Positions 1 through 8,695 are shown, counted from the stretch's first letter. The stretch: 64,000 bases of DNA from JAOEGB01 sp041262585 (GCF_041262585.1 NZ_JBGCBZ010000030.1:11695-75694), one strand, 5' to 3'. Notes: generated by a model not told the origin, from the letters alone. A program made the numbers and translations.

Positions 1-358
1 GTACCTCGGTGAACGCGGCTTCCACTCCCTCGCGCTCGGCGAGCTCATAGAAGCCGACCTCCGCGTGGCGGTGAGCGTTCGCCGCCGTCCGTGCCGTCGC
101 CTCGTCGGGGAAGTCGAGCCGTACGACCCTCGCGCAGGGCAACCCCCTGTCCGGGCAGTGGGACAGCGAGAGCGTCGAGCGATCCGGTCGAGTGATCAGC
201 AGGTCGTAGTGGAGGGAGGCGTCGTGGGCCTCGCGCTGCCAGACCAGCCTGAACCGGTGATCGGGATAGGCCTCGCGGAGCCCCCGCAGGCGCTCTCGCG
301 CCTCACCGGGGTCGAGCTCCGCGATCTCTTGGAGTACGGCTGTCGCCTGAGTGAGCAT
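1..358 (-). CDS. hypothetical protein, cut by left edge
   Basis: The reading frame opens with ATG at 358 and stays open to the window edge, so only the first 119 residues are visible. The product begins MLTQATAVLQEIAELDPGEA, is mostly helical and charged, and later has an LHYDLLITRPD segment that could be a beta strand. I recognise no family. Third codon positions are strongly G/C, as expected for a real gene here. No clear ribosome-binding site precedes the ATG. It starts 3 bases after the stop of a short upstream frame, so translational coupling is possible. Confidence 0.6.
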   Translation of the reverse strand, partial: MLTQATAVLQEIAELDPGEARERLRGLREAYPDHRFRLVWQREAHDASLHYDLLITRPDRSTLSLSHCPDRGLPCARVVRLDFPDEATARTAANAHRHAEVGFYELAEREGVEAAFTEV

Positions 359-359
359 G

Positions 360-572
360 TCATCGTCCAAGGAGGAAGTCGCAGACGGCGGCGCTGATCG
401 GGAGGCCGGTCAGTGTCTCGATCCAGAGGTACTGACCTGAGGGATTGATCTCCGCTGCGCGAAGTCCATGACGGAGTGCCGCGCCGGGAACAGCCGGCAG
501 TCCATGTGAGTTCCCCCTCTTCCATGGGTCTCGCTTACGAGGGAACCCTGCCTGACCGGTCTTGGAGCTCAC
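360..572 (-). CDS. small hypothetical ORF or gene remnant
   Basis: A 70-codon frame with a GTG start at 572 ends in TGA at 360-362, just before the ATG of the next gene. Its last third (around QYLWIETLTGLPIS) has genome-like third positions, but the first half does not. It may therefore be the 3' remnant of a longer gene or start further in. No family recognised; coding status is uncertain. Confidence 0.3.
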   Translation of the reverse strand: MSSKTGQAGFPRKRDPWKRGNSHGLPAVPGAALRHGLRAAEINPSGQYLWIETLTGLPISAAVCDFLLGR

Positions 573-606
573 TTCCGTCTGGCTTGCCGATGACTTGATC
601 GTCTTG

Positions 607-1221
607 TCACCAGGCCGCGACCAGGGTGAAAACGCCCGCTCCGACCAGGGCGAAGGCCCACATCCGGTCGAGGTTGAACCAGGCCTTCCTGAGGATCACC
701 AGGCCGGCGAACTCGTAGACGACGAGCGCGATCACCGTCGCCACGACGAACATGGACAGCGTGTGGATCCCGGCGACGAACATGCCGCCGGACAGGCCGT
801 GGTCGTGGTGGCCGCTCTGGTGGCCGCTCTGGGGGATGCGCGTCAGCACGGGCAGCAGCATGAGGCCGGCGCCGTGGACGGACGACATGAGGAACGACCA
901 GGCGGCGAGCTGCGGGAGCGACAGCCGCATGCCGACCCAGCGGAAGTGCCGCCTGGCGAGCAGGTGCCACAGGCCGAACCCGACGAGCAGGACGCCGGAG
1001 CCGATCCCGAGCGCCGAGCCGGTGACCAGGGAGCCGGTGGCGCTGACGGCGAGAACCACCAGCGCCACCGATCCGAGATGGCCCAGCGCGATGACCGGGA
1101 GAGACTGCAGCAGCAGGTCGCGGCTGCGCTCCTGCAGTCCCCGGGCGACGGCGAAGAGCCAGCCCATCGCGGGGTTGAGCCCGTGAAAGGCTCCGAGCAA
1201 GATGACCGCGGTAAGGGTCAC
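607..1221 (-). CDS. multipass membrane protein with intramembrane histidines
   Basis: 204 residues with about six hydrophobic helices. Histidines recur inside or beside the helices (GAFHGLNP near the N-terminus, GHLGS, SSVHGAG, GIHTLS), and a cytoplasmic or periplasmic loop reads SGHQSGHHDHG. This layout resembles the metal-transporter/UreH-like membrane families, so metal handling is an inference. The ATG overlaps the stop of the selenium-binding-protein gene by 4 bases (ATGA), so the two are surely co-translated. If the upstream enzyme needs copper or another metal, this protein is a natural supply partner. Ends 34 bases before a doubtful small frame. Confidence 0.75.
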   Translation of the reverse strand: MTLTAVILLGAFHGLNPAMGWLFAVARGLQERSRDLLLQSLPVIALGHLGSVALVVLAVSATGSLVTGSALGIGSGVLLVGFGLWHLLARRHFRWVGMRLSLPQLAAWSFLMSSVHGAGLMLLPVLTRIPQSGHQSGHHDHGLSGGMFVAGIHTLSMFVVATVIALVVYEFAGLVILRKAWFNLDRMWAFALVGAGVFTLVAAW

Positions 1222-2606
1222 GGGTAGCAGTAGGAGTCGGAGGACGCGTCTCCGCCCTGCAGCCGGGTCTGGTGCGGGCGCAGGCCGCGGAAGTCGTCGC
1301 CGTGCGGGAAGAACCGCTCGTCGAGGGTGAACGACGCGGTGTCCACCTTGGCCATCCAGGCGCCCACCCCATCAGGGTAGAACTGGTCGTCCCAGGAGCC
1401 GTAGAGCGAGTTGGTCACGTAGACCCGCTTGCCGTCGCGGCTGACCTCGACCATCTGCGGCCCGCCCGCCAGCCGCTCCGCGGGCGCGGCGGGATGGGCG
1501 GCCCGCCGTACGATCCCGCCGAGGTGGATCGAACCGGTCTCCACGGGCGCGAAGGGGTCGGACACGTCGTACTGCTTGAGCTCGCCGGTCCCCCAGCACG
1601 ACACGTAGAGGTACCTGTCGTCGACGGACAGGTCGATGTCGGTGACGAGCGGCGGGACGGCGCCGAACGGCTTGAGCACGTCGGGCAGGTCGTCGGGCGA
1701 GGCCGGCTCGGCCGGGATGTCGATGACCTTCTTCACGGCCCAGCGGGAGCCCTCCTCGTACCAGACCCAGACGGAGGCGGACAGGTCCTCGACGCTGGTG
1801 ACGACGCCGACGAAGCCGTACTTCTTGGTCGGGTCGTGGGCGGGCCGGAGCTCCAGCGTCATCTGGTACTGGTCGCCGAGGTCCACCTCCTGGACGTGCT
1901 TGCGCTTGCGGAGGTTCCAGAAGTGCAGCCGGTGGCCGTACTTGCGGCCGAGCAGCAACTCGCCGACCACGCCGTCCTCGATCATCGACGGCGTGCCCCA
2001 CTCGGAGGTGACGAGCACGTCGTGGTTGATGTGCCACCAGAAGTCGTAGGCGAGGTACTGCGAACCCCTGTCGACCTCCCACCGGCCGAGCACCTCGAAC
2101 GACGTGTGGTCGAGCAGGGCGATGCCGCCCGGCCCCTCCTCGCCGTACCCGCCGAGCGCCGAGACGTACAGCCCCTCGGGTCCGCAGTGGACGGTGTGCG
2201 GCCGCGAGTATCCGGCGCGCTTGCCCAGCTCCTCGGCCTCGATGACCTTGACGAGCTCGGGGCTGACCCGGTCCTTGGTGTCGTACACGTAGATCCGGGA
2301 GGACCGCAGGCCGGGGACGATCAGGTATCGCCGCTCGACGTGCGGGTGCGGCGCGTAGGGGCACAGGGCGCTGCTGCACGCGTTCCAGCCGAAGTGGTGC
2401 AGCTCGTCCCCGGTGTACGGAAGGTCCGTCCAGCCGACGACCTTCCCATAGGAAGAGGACTCGGGATCGGTGTCCAGCACGGCCAGCGCGTCCGGCTTCT
2501 GCGCGGAGCGGTCGAAGGCGGCGACATATGCCAGCTTCTCCGGCGGGGCCGCGGCGGCGTCGCGAGGAGAAGGATAGAACGTGGGATCCGGTTTCCAGAG
2601 CGTCAT
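1218..2606 (-). CDS. selenium-binding protein (SBP56)/methanethiol oxidase family
   Basis: 462 residues, the usual length of the SELENBP1/MtoX beta-propeller family. Family hallmarks visible: HHFGWNACSSALC near residue 70 (the Cys region implicated in selenium binding), TVHCGPEGLYVSALGG, WWHINHDVLVTSEWGTP, and a C-terminal RPHQTRLQGGD. Bacterial members oxidise methanethiol to formaldehyde, H2S and H2O2 and are reported as copper-dependent; whether this one does so is inference. No signal peptide is obvious, so it is probably cytosolic. It is first in a two-gene operon with a His-rich membrane protein. Confidence 0.9.
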   Translation of the reverse strand: MTLWKPDPTFYPSPRDAAAAPPEKLAYVAAFDRSAQKPDALAVLDTDPESSSYGKVVGWTDLPYTGDELHHFGWNACSSALCPYAPHPHVERRYLIVPGLRSSRIYVYDTKDRVSPELVKVIEAEELGKRAGYSRPHTVHCGPEGLYVSALGGYGEEGPGGIALLDHTSFEVLGRWEVDRGSQYLAYDFWWHINHDVLVTSEWGTPSMIEDGVVGELLLGRKYGHRLHFWNLRKRKHVQEVDLGDQYQMTLELRPAHDPTKKYGFVGVVTSVEDLSASVWVWYEEGSRWAVKKVIDIPAEPASPDDLPDVLKPFGAVPPLVTDIDLSVDDRYLYVSCWGTGELKQYDVSDPFAPVETGSIHLGGIVRRAAHPAAPAERLAGGPQMVEVSRDGKRVYVTNSLYGSWDDQFYPDGVGAWMAKVDTASFTLDERFFPHGDDFRGLRPHQTRLQGGDASSDSYCYP

Positions 2607-2725
2607 ACGCCCAGGATCTTCCTACTTTTCCCATCGGGTCAATAGGCATACTGACGCTCTAGCGTGCTGTGACCACGGTCAGTAAACCGCTATAACAAGA
2701 GATATCGTTCTTTAGGGGAGCAAGG

Positions 2726-3415
2726 ATGTTCTTTGGGATCACCAATATCTGGACCTACGTCGTCGGATCGTTCCTGATCATCCTGCTGCCCGGGCCGAAC
2801 TCCCTCTACGTGCTGTCCAGCGCCGCCCGGCGAGGCGTCCGGTACGGCTACCGCGCCGCGTCCGGGGTCTTCGTCGGCGACTCCGTGCTCATGTTCCTTT
2901 CGGCGGCCGGGGTGGCGTCGCTGCTCAAGTCCACGCCGCTGCTGTTCTCCCTGGTGAAGTACTCCGGCGCGGCCTACCTGGCGTGGATCGGCTTCACCAT
3001 GCTCCGCTCGGCGTGGAGGTCGTGGCGGGCTCCGGCCGCCGCCCAGGCGGACGCGCCAAAGGCGGACACGGCTCAGGCGGCCGCAGCTCAGCCGGCCGCG
3101 CCGTACGAGCAGGAGCGCCCCTTCCGGAAGGCGCTGGCCATCAGCCTGCTCAACCCGAAGGCGATCCTGTTCTTCGTGGCGTTCTTCGTCCAGTTCGTGG
3201 ACCCGTCGTACGGCGCGCCCGCGCTGTCGTTCCTCATCCTGGCGCTGATCGTGCAGGTGTTCAGCGTGGCCTACCTGACCACGCTGATCTTCGGCGGCAC
3301 CTTCCTGGCGAACCACTTCCGGCGCCGCCGCAAGCTGGCGGCGGGCCTGACCTCGGGCGTGGGCGCGCTGTTCCTCGGCTTCGGGGCCAAGCTCGCGACC
3401 GCCACCCTCAACTGA
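2726..3415 (+). CDS. leuE: LysE/RhtB-family leucine exporter, LeuE-like
   Basis: 229 residues, six predicted helices. The N-terminus (NIWTYVVGSFLIILLPGPNS) and the segments GVFVGDSVLMFL and LSLLNPKAILFFVAFFVQF match the E. coli LeuE/YeaS pattern closely. An Ala/Pro-rich cytoplasmic loop around residues 103-130 (QADAPKADTAQAAAAQ) is longer than in E. coli. Expected role: proton-driven efflux of leucine and related amino acids. AGGGGAGCAAGG lies just before the ATG. Divergent from the selenium-binding-protein gene; the 119-base gap must hold both promoters. Confidence 0.88.
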   Translation: MFFGITNIWTYVVGSFLIILLPGPNSLYVLSSAARRGVRYGYRAASGVFVGDSVLMFLSAAGVASLLKSTPLLFSLVKYSGAAYLAWIGFTMLRSAWRSWRAPAAAQADAPKADTAQAAAAQPAAPYEQERPFRKALAISLLNPKAILFFVAFFVQFVDPSYGAPALSFLILALIVQVFSVAYLTTLIFGGTFLANHFRRRRKLAAGLTSGVGALFLGFGAKLATATLN

Positions 3416-3424
3416 AAAGCGGGG

Positions 3425-4270
3425 TCACTCCCCGCGCATCTCGGCGAGGGCGTTTTCGAATTCGTCCATCGCGCGCTCGACGCGGCCCAGATTGGCCGAC
3501 GGCAGCCACGCCATGACGCGGGCCACCCCGGCCTTCTCGCACTCCTCCAGAACCCGGGGATCCGACGGCGCCGACAGCATCATCACCTTGACCCGCCTGC
3601 CCACCTCCTCGGCGAGCCGGAACAACTCGGCGACCCGATCGAGGATGCCCGGGGAGTAGTTCGGCAGCCACGCGTCGCCGTAGGCCAGCACCCGCTCCAG
3701 CACGCGCGGCCCCATGCCGCCGACCAGCACCGGCGGGTGCGGCCACTGGGCCGGCTTCGGGTACGACCACATCGGATCGAACGACACGAACTCGCCGTGG
3801 TATTCGGCCTCGTCGTCGGTCCAGATCCGCTTCATCGCCTCGATGTGCTCCTTCATCACGGCGAAGCGCCGCCGCGGGTCCACCCCGTGATTGCGGGTCT
3901 CCGGCTCGTTCCAGCCCGCTCCCACGCCGAAGTCGAACCGCCCGCCCGTGAGCCTGTCGATGCTGGCCACGGTCTTCGCGAGACTGATCGGCTCGTGCTG
4001 GGGGACCAGGCAGACGCCGGTCCCGACGCGCAGCCGCGTCGTGGCGAGGCCCGCCGCGGTGCAGGCCACGAACGGGTCATAGGTGTGCCAGTATCTGCGC
4101 GGCAGCACACGGCCCCGATCGTCCTTCAGCACCTCGCCGCCCGGCGGGATCGGGATGTGGGTGTGCTCGGTGAACAGCAGGCCCTCGTGCCCTCGCTGCT
4201 CCACCAGCCGGGCGAGATCCTCAGGACTGACGGCGTCGTGCGTTGCGAAGTAGCCAAAACCAGAGTCCAT
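3425..4270 (-). CDS. LLM-class F420-dependent oxidoreductase
   Basis: 281 residues from the ATG at 4270 (MDSGFGYFATHDAVSPEDLA); an upstream in-frame extension lacks homology-like sequence. The luciferase-like TIM-barrel pattern is clear: GLLFTEHTHIP, LRVGTGVCLVPQ, LAKTVASIDRLTGGRFDFGVGAGWN and a GMGPRVLERVLAYGDAWLPN segment. Such proteins usually use reduced coenzyme F420, abundant in actinomycetes; the substrate cannot be told. Convergent with leuE, 9 bases between stops. Confidence 0.85.
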   Translation of the reverse strand: MDSGFGYFATHDAVSPEDLARLVEQRGHEGLLFTEHTHIPIPPGGEVLKDDRGRVLPRRYWHTYDPFVACTAAGLATTRLRVGTGVCLVPQHEPISLAKTVASIDRLTGGRFDFGVGAGWNEPETRNHGVDPRRRFAVMKEHIEAMKRIWTDDEAEYHGEFVSFDPMWSYPKPAQWPHPPVLVGGMGPRVLERVLAYGDAWLPNYSPGILDRVAELFRLAEEVGRRVKVMMLSAPSDPRVLEECEKAGVARVMAWLPSANLGRVERAMDEFENALAEMRGE

Positions 4271-4515
4271 GGGATCAAAGTAACCGGAGTGATGGCTGAG
4301 TCCGAAGCGACACCCGCCCGCGGACCGTAAAGCGGCGGCCATGCCGTACGGGAATGGGCGAGGGGCGGAGAGGTGCCGGAAAGGTCCCCATAAAGCGCTG
4401 AGGGTCGGGTACGGTAGGCCACCGGTAAAGGCCTGCCCAAGTGTTTTCGGCGACCCACGCCTGGGTAGGCGTCGTAGCTTTAGGGTCGGTCCTTCAGCCG
4501 GCCCGTTGGAGTGTC

Positions 4516-5166
4516 ATGAACCACGCACCTCTCGCCCTGCCCCGGCTCACCGCGTTGATCAAGCAGGCGGTGCCGCGGCTCCTCGAAGGTGTGGTGGCTC
4601 CCCTCGCCGTCTTCTACGCGGCCCTCGCCCTGCTGGGCCTGAACGGCGCGCTGATCGCGGCGGTGGCGTGGGTGTACTCCGGGCTGCTGTGGCGGCTCGT
4701 CCGCCGCCGCCCGGTGCCGGGCACCATGGTCCTCGCCGCCATCGCGATCACCGCGCGCGCCGTCCTCGGGCTGTGGAGCGGCAGCGCCGTCGTCTACTTC
4801 ATCCAGCCCGAGCTCGGCACGATCTGCATCAGCATGGTCTTCCTCGCGTCGGTGCGGATGCGCCGCCCCCTGGTCCAGAAGCTGACGCTCGACTACATCC
4901 ACCTGCCGTCGTCCGTGCTCAAGCATGAGCGGGTCCGCAGGTTCTTCGCGCGGATCACCCTGCTGTGGGCGTTCGTCCTGCTGGCCAACTCCACGGTGAG
5001 CATCTGGCTGCTGCTCCACGAGTCGATCGGGACCTACCTGCTGATCCGGACGACGGCTGTAGCGGTCATCAGCAGCCTCGCCTTCGTCGGCTCGGCATGG
5101 GCCTTCCGCCGGGTCCTCCAGCGGCTCCACACCGAGACCCGTGTGACGCCCGCGCTCACCCGCTGA
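4516..5166 (+). CDS. VC0807-like integral membrane protein
   Basis: 216 residues from the ATG at 4516, preceded by GGAG at a good distance; an in-frame upstream extension to 4441 is less likely. Five to six hydrophobic helices, including LLEGVVAPLAVFYAALALLG and a C-terminal pair, with a conserved-looking loop around residues 110-150 (YFIQPELGTICISMVFLAS). Related actinobacterial proteins are annotated as VC0807 family; function unknown. Monocistronic. Confidence 0.72.
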   Translation: MNHAPLALPRLTALIKQAVPRLLEGVVAPLAVFYAALALLGLNGALIAAVAWVYSGLLWRLVRRRPVPGTMVLAAIAITARAVLGLWSGSAVVYFIQPELGTICISMVFLASVRMRRPLVQKLTLDYIHLPSSVLKHERVRRFFARITLLWAFVLLANSTVSIWLLLHESIGTYLLIRTTAVAVISSLAFVGSAWAFRRVLQRLHTETRVTPALTR

Positions 5167-5204
5167 CCGCTCCGCGCCCGGTCCCGTCTATCCGCCGGTC
5201 ACGC

Positions 5205-5672
5205 TCATTCGCCGGCGGGAAGCGTGTGCGCCGGCACGGCGTCATCGCCACGGGAGTGCCAGGCGTCGAACGTCATCGCGGTCACCTTCCAGCCCTCCGC
5301 CTGCCGCGCGAGCCGGAACCGGTAGACGCCCCACACCTCCCACATGCCGCCGCCCAGATCGGCGTCGAGCAGCATGTAGGCGTATGCCTTGGCGGTCATC
5401 CCAGCCTCGGCGCCGTCGACGTTGACGGCGTAGTTGCCGACCATGTGGAAGCTCTGCTTCCTGGCGTGGAGCACCGTCTCCCATCTGTCCATGAGCTGCG
5501 CGGCGGTCACCCGGGCGGGCTCGCCGCCGTTCAGGTTGGGGAAGGCGACGTTCACCTCGTCGTCGAACAACTCCTGGCAGACGGGCCAGTTCTTCGCGTC
5601 CGCCGTGTCGAAGACGGCGTTGGCGACGTCCACGATCTCGGCCCGATCCACAAGTGCGGCGATCTCATCCAT
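5205..5672 (-). CDS. SnoaL/NTF2-like fold protein
   Basis: 155 residues starting MDEIAALVDRAEIVD at 5672; an upstream in-frame extension lies in the divergent promoter gap and is rejected. The pattern helix-FDTADAKNWPVCQELFDDEV-strand, then GMTAKAYAYMLL and WEVWGVYRFRLARQAEGWKV, is typical of SnoaL-like small-molecule enzymes or polyketide-cyclase relatives. Substrate unknown. Divergent from the SDR gene, which may share its regulation. Confidence 0.78.
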   Translation of the reverse strand: MDEIAALVDRAEIVDVANAVFDTADAKNWPVCQELFDDEVNVAFPNLNGGEPARVTAAQLMDRWETVLHARKQSFHMVGNYAVNVDGAEAGMTAKAYAYMLLDADLGGGMWEVWGVYRFRLARQAEGWKVTAMTFDAWHSRGDDAVPAHTLPAGE

Positions 5673-5774
5673 GCCGATCACTATGCACCACGGCGGGCGA
5701 CCTCCGCACGAGGCAGGCCGCTTCCCCGCCCTCAAGTCGCGTGACAGGAGGAGCCCCTGATAGGAGGAACGGCC

Positions 5775-6500
5775 ATGAGAACAGCACTGGTCACCGGCGC
5801 CTCACGAGGTCTGGGCGCCGTCATCGCCGAGCGGCTCGCCGCGGACGGCTGGCACGTCGCGGTCAACTACGCCCACTACACCGCGGGCGCGTCCGCCGTC
5901 GTCGAACGTGTCCTGGCCCGCGGCCACTCCGCGGCCCTGGCCCGGTTCGACGTCACGGACGAGGAGTCCGTACGGCAGGGCGTCGCCGCCATCGGGCACA
6001 TCGACGTGGTGGTGAACAACGCCACCGGCCCGCACGCGCTGATGCCGGTCGAGAAGCAGACCTGGGAGGACCACCTCGGCCAGTTGCGATTCTTCGTCAA
6101 GGCTCCGCTGCTCATCCTGCAGGCCGTACTGCCCGGAATGCGAGACGCCGGATCGGGCCGGATCGTCAACGTGGGCAGCGAGGTCACCGACCTCGGCAAT
6201 CCGGAGTACAGCCACTACGTGGCCGCCAAGGCCGCCATGCATGGGCTGACCCGGTCGTGGGCCCGCGAGCTGGGACCGTACGGGATCACCGTGAACACGG
6301 TCGAGCCGGGCTGGATCCCCGTAGAACGCCACGCGGGCATTCCTGCCGCAGAGTTCGACGGCTACCTGCGCGGCGTGGCGCTCGGGCACATGGGCGTGCC
6401 GCTCGACGTAGCCGAGGCCGTGGCCTTCCTCGCCTCCCCCGGCGCCCGTTTCGTCACCGGCCAGCGGCTGGCCGTCAACGGCGGCAAGACCATGACCTGA
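5775..6500 (+). CDS. short-chain dehydrogenase/reductase
   Basis: 241 residues with every SDR landmark: cofactor motif TGASRGLG at residues 8-15, NNAT near 86, and the catalytic YxxxK as YVAAK. Ends VTGQRLAVNGGKT, the usual SDR C-terminus. FabG-like oxidoreductase of unknown substrate. AGGAGG precedes the ATG at the standard distance. Downstream gap of about 120 bases before a transporter gene. Confidence 0.88.
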   Translation: MRTALVTGASRGLGAVIAERLAADGWHVAVNYAHYTAGASAVVERVLARGHSAALARFDVTDEESVRQGVAAIGHIDVVVNNATGPHALMPVEKQTWEDHLGQLRFFVKAPLLILQAVLPGMRDAGSGRIVNVGSEVTDLGNPEYSHYVAAKAAMHGLTRSWARELGPYGITVNTVEPGWIPVERHAGIPAAEFDGYLRGVALGHMGVPLDVAEAVAFLASPGARFVTGQRLAVNGGKTMT

Positions 6501-6619
6501 GCTGTTTCCTCCCGCCACCAAGGTGGCGGTGGGCATTAGTCCCGCGTTTTACCCCTGGACGCCGTTATGAGGCATTCCGGCAACAACGCCGTGTCTTCAT
6601 TCAGCTGAAGGGAGGGCGC

Positions 6620-7410
6620 ATGACTGTGCTCGCGGCCGGCGTGGCACTCCTGGGTTCTTTGTTCTTCGCCCTCGGGGCGGCGTTCCAGCAGCACGAGGCG
6701 TCGGGCGCCGCGGGGCCCAGCATGCGCGCGCTGCTGCGCAGGCCCGCTGGCTGGCCGGGGTGGGCGCGGTCGCCGTCGGGGGCCTGCTGCACATCTACGC
6801 ACTGAGCGCCGGCCCGCTGATCGTGGTGCAGCCGATGGGGGTGGCGAGCCTCATGTTCGCCCTGCCGATCGCCGCCGCGCTGCACGGCCGCAGGCCCGCC
6901 CGCAAGGAGTTGGCGGGGAGCGTCGGCCTCGCGGGGCTCGTGCTGCTCGTTCCTCCCGCCACGCGGACCCCCGACCTGGACGGCGCGAGCGCCCTCGGGC
7001 TGCTCGCCGTCGCCGCTCTCACGGCCTTCGCCTGCTTCGCCGCGGCCCGGCGCTCCGGGGCCGCCGGCCGTACGGCACTGCTCGCGGTCGCCGCGGGCGT
7101 GATGTACGGCACGAGCGCCACGCTCACCCGCGTCCTGGTCGAAGGACCCAGTGAGCACCTGTGGTTCCTGGCCGTCCTCCCGTTCCCGGTGATGGCGGCC
7201 ATGACCCTGCTGCAGCGGGCCTACGCCATCGGCCACTTCGCCGTGGCGTACGCCACGTTGCAGGTGACCGACCCTGTCACGGCGGTCGCCTGTGGAGCCC
7301 TGCTCCTCGGCGAGCCGCTGCCGGCCAACGCGGCCGCCGCCGTCGCGGCGGCGCTGCTGGCCGGCGCCGGCACCGTCGTCCTCGCCCGGACCACCCCGCT
7401 GACCGGTTGA
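6620..7410 (+). pseudogene. EamA/DMT-family transporter, interrupted by a one-base frameshift
   Basis: Two overlapping frames together make one about 263-residue DMT-type membrane protein. The first (MTVLAAGVALLGSLFFALGA from ATG 6620, good GGAGGG site) runs through LLRRP; the second resumes with RWLAGVGAVAVGGLLHIYAL and continues to the stop at 7410. Adding one C to the CCC at 6743-6745 restores a continuous LLRRPRWLAGVGAV. It is either a sequencing/assembly error at a short homopolymer or a fresh inactivating mutation. The rest of both frames looks intact and well conserved in codon use, so any loss is recent. Substrate unknown. Confidence 0.75.
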
Positions 7411-7463
7411 TCCCGCTGACCGGTTGACCGCGCTGATCGATTGCCCCCGCTGGCCGGTTGACC
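7396..7463 (+). repeat. four tandem 17-bp units
   Basis: Units at 7396, 7413, 7430 and 7447; consensus CCGCTGACCGGTTGACC. The first two are almost identical, the third and fourth diverged. The array starts inside the last codons of the transporter gene and supplies its stop codon (GGTTGA), then continues into the intergenic gap. Confidence 0.8.
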
Positions 7464-7553
7464 GCCTGAGAAGCCGCCGCCTCAAGGAGGTTCACGCACA
7501 GCTCATGGCGGGAAGAGGCCTTTGTTCAGTTAAAAATCGGTTAATGTCCGAGC

Positions 7554-8438
7554 ATGTCCGGCGCATATTTTCCCCGAATCCAGACTGTCACGGGAGCCGT
7601 TCCCGTCGCCGAGATCGACGGGCCGGTGCTCCCCCATGAGCATCTGCGCACCGACACCCGCTGGGGAATCGGCGTGGATTCCGACCCGTACCGCTGGCTC
7701 GACGAGGAGACGTACGTCGTCGACGAGCTCAGGCGGCTCTCGACCGGCGACGGGCTGAGCCTGGTGGTCGAGCACAGCGGCATCGGCATGGCGCGCGACC
7801 CGGCCTCCCTCGCCCGCATCGCCATGGGCGGGCGGGTCGCCGTGGTCGCCGCCACGGGTTTCGCCGCCGAGCCGTTCTCCGGCGCGCTGATCCGGCAATA
7901 CGGCGTCGAGGACCTCACCGCCGACCTGCTCCACGAGATCGGCGCCGGGCTCGACGGCACGGGATCGCGGCCGGGACTGATCGTGGCCACCGCCTGGGAC
8001 GAGGCGCCCACCGCGGCCGAGGAGCGCGCGCTCGTCGCGGCGGCCCGCGCCTCCCTGCGGACCGACCTCCCCGTGTCCACGGAGGGTCTCGGGCTGCTGG
8101 AGCTACTGCTCTCCCAGGGCGTGCCCGCCAGGCGGCTGAGCGCGCGCACGGCCGACGTTCCGGCCCAGCGCAAGGTGGCGGAGACCGGCGCCTATGTGAG
8201 CGTGTCGAACGCCGAGCACGTCCTCGCGCTGCTCGACGCCGGCCACGCCGATCAGGTGCTGCTCAGCAGCGGCGTCTCCCGGCAGGGACACCTCGCCGAG
8301 TACGGCGGGCACGGGTACGGGCGGCTGTTCCGCGATCTCGTCCCCGCGCTCCACGAGGCCGGAGTCGACGAGGAGACCGTGCGGCTGATCACCCACGACA
8401 ACCCCCTCCGCTGGCTGGCCGGCCAACCCTCGCCGTGA
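7554..8438 (+). CDS. phosphotriesterase-family protein, probably lacking the metal site
   Basis: 294 residues with the PTE-family scaffold: N-terminal LPHEHL, GRVAVVAATGF, and the C-terminal RLITHDNPLRWLAG that closes the fold. The first HxH is present. Positions where the family carries its other ligands look replaced: PVSTEGL where PxxTHT is usual, RLSARTADVP where GHxDR is usual, and LLSSGVSR where LLSSDxSR carries the catalytic Asp. It is therefore either a non-hydrolytic homologue or a diverged enzyme. The stop TGA is also the first three bases of a repeated TGATCA element. Confidence 0.78.
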   Translation: MSGAYFPRIQTVTGAVPVAEIDGPVLPHEHLRTDTRWGIGVDSDPYRWLDEETYVVDELRRLSTGDGLSLVVEHSGIGMARDPASLARIAMGGRVAVVAATGFAAEPFSGALIRQYGVEDLTADLLHEIGAGLDGTGSRPGLIVATAWDEAPTAAEERALVAAARASLRTDLPVSTEGLGLLELLLSQGVPARRLSARTADVPAQRKVAETGAYVSVSNAEHVLALLDAGHADQVLLSSGVSRQGHLAEYGGHGYGRLFRDLVPALHEAGVDEETVRLITHDNPLRWLAGQPSP

Positions 8439-8695
8439 TCATGCAGGGTTTCCCGGGAAGCTCGGGGACGTCGGGTTCCCCGGATCGTGATCATGCATGG
8501 ATTCCGCCGTACGCGGTCTGATCAGGACCGACACTGTTCGTGATCATGCGGTGTCTGCCCATCGGGCGCGCCCTCGTCATGCATGATCACGCTGCACAAA
8601 GCGCCAGGCAGGACGGTGCGTGCCGGAACATGTGCATGATCACACAACACAAAGTGCCAGGTAGGACGGCGCGTGTGGGAATCCATGCATGATCA
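8436..8695. repeat. phased TGATCA element, copy 1
   Basis: A 260-bp intergenic element. Principal TGATCA palindromes lie at 8436, 8488, 8541, 8584, 8637 and 8690: steps of 52, 53, 43, 53 and 53 bp. An additional one is at 8519. The first three read TGATCATGC(A/G) and the last three TGCATGATCA, so the element is symmetric about roughly 8565. Compared with the other copies it has one extra 53-bp unit at the right end. It fills the gap between two convergent genes. Confidence 0.9.

Noticed and set aside
1272..2645. 457-codon plus-strand frame opposite the SBP56 gene
   Set aside because: Antisense shadow; SBP56 motifs on the minus strand are unmistakable.
8436..8695. CRISPR array or insertion sequence as explanation of the TGATCA elements
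   Set aside because: Inter-site sequences are conserved between copies rather than unique spacers, there are no cas genes or transposase, and no target-site duplication is visible.
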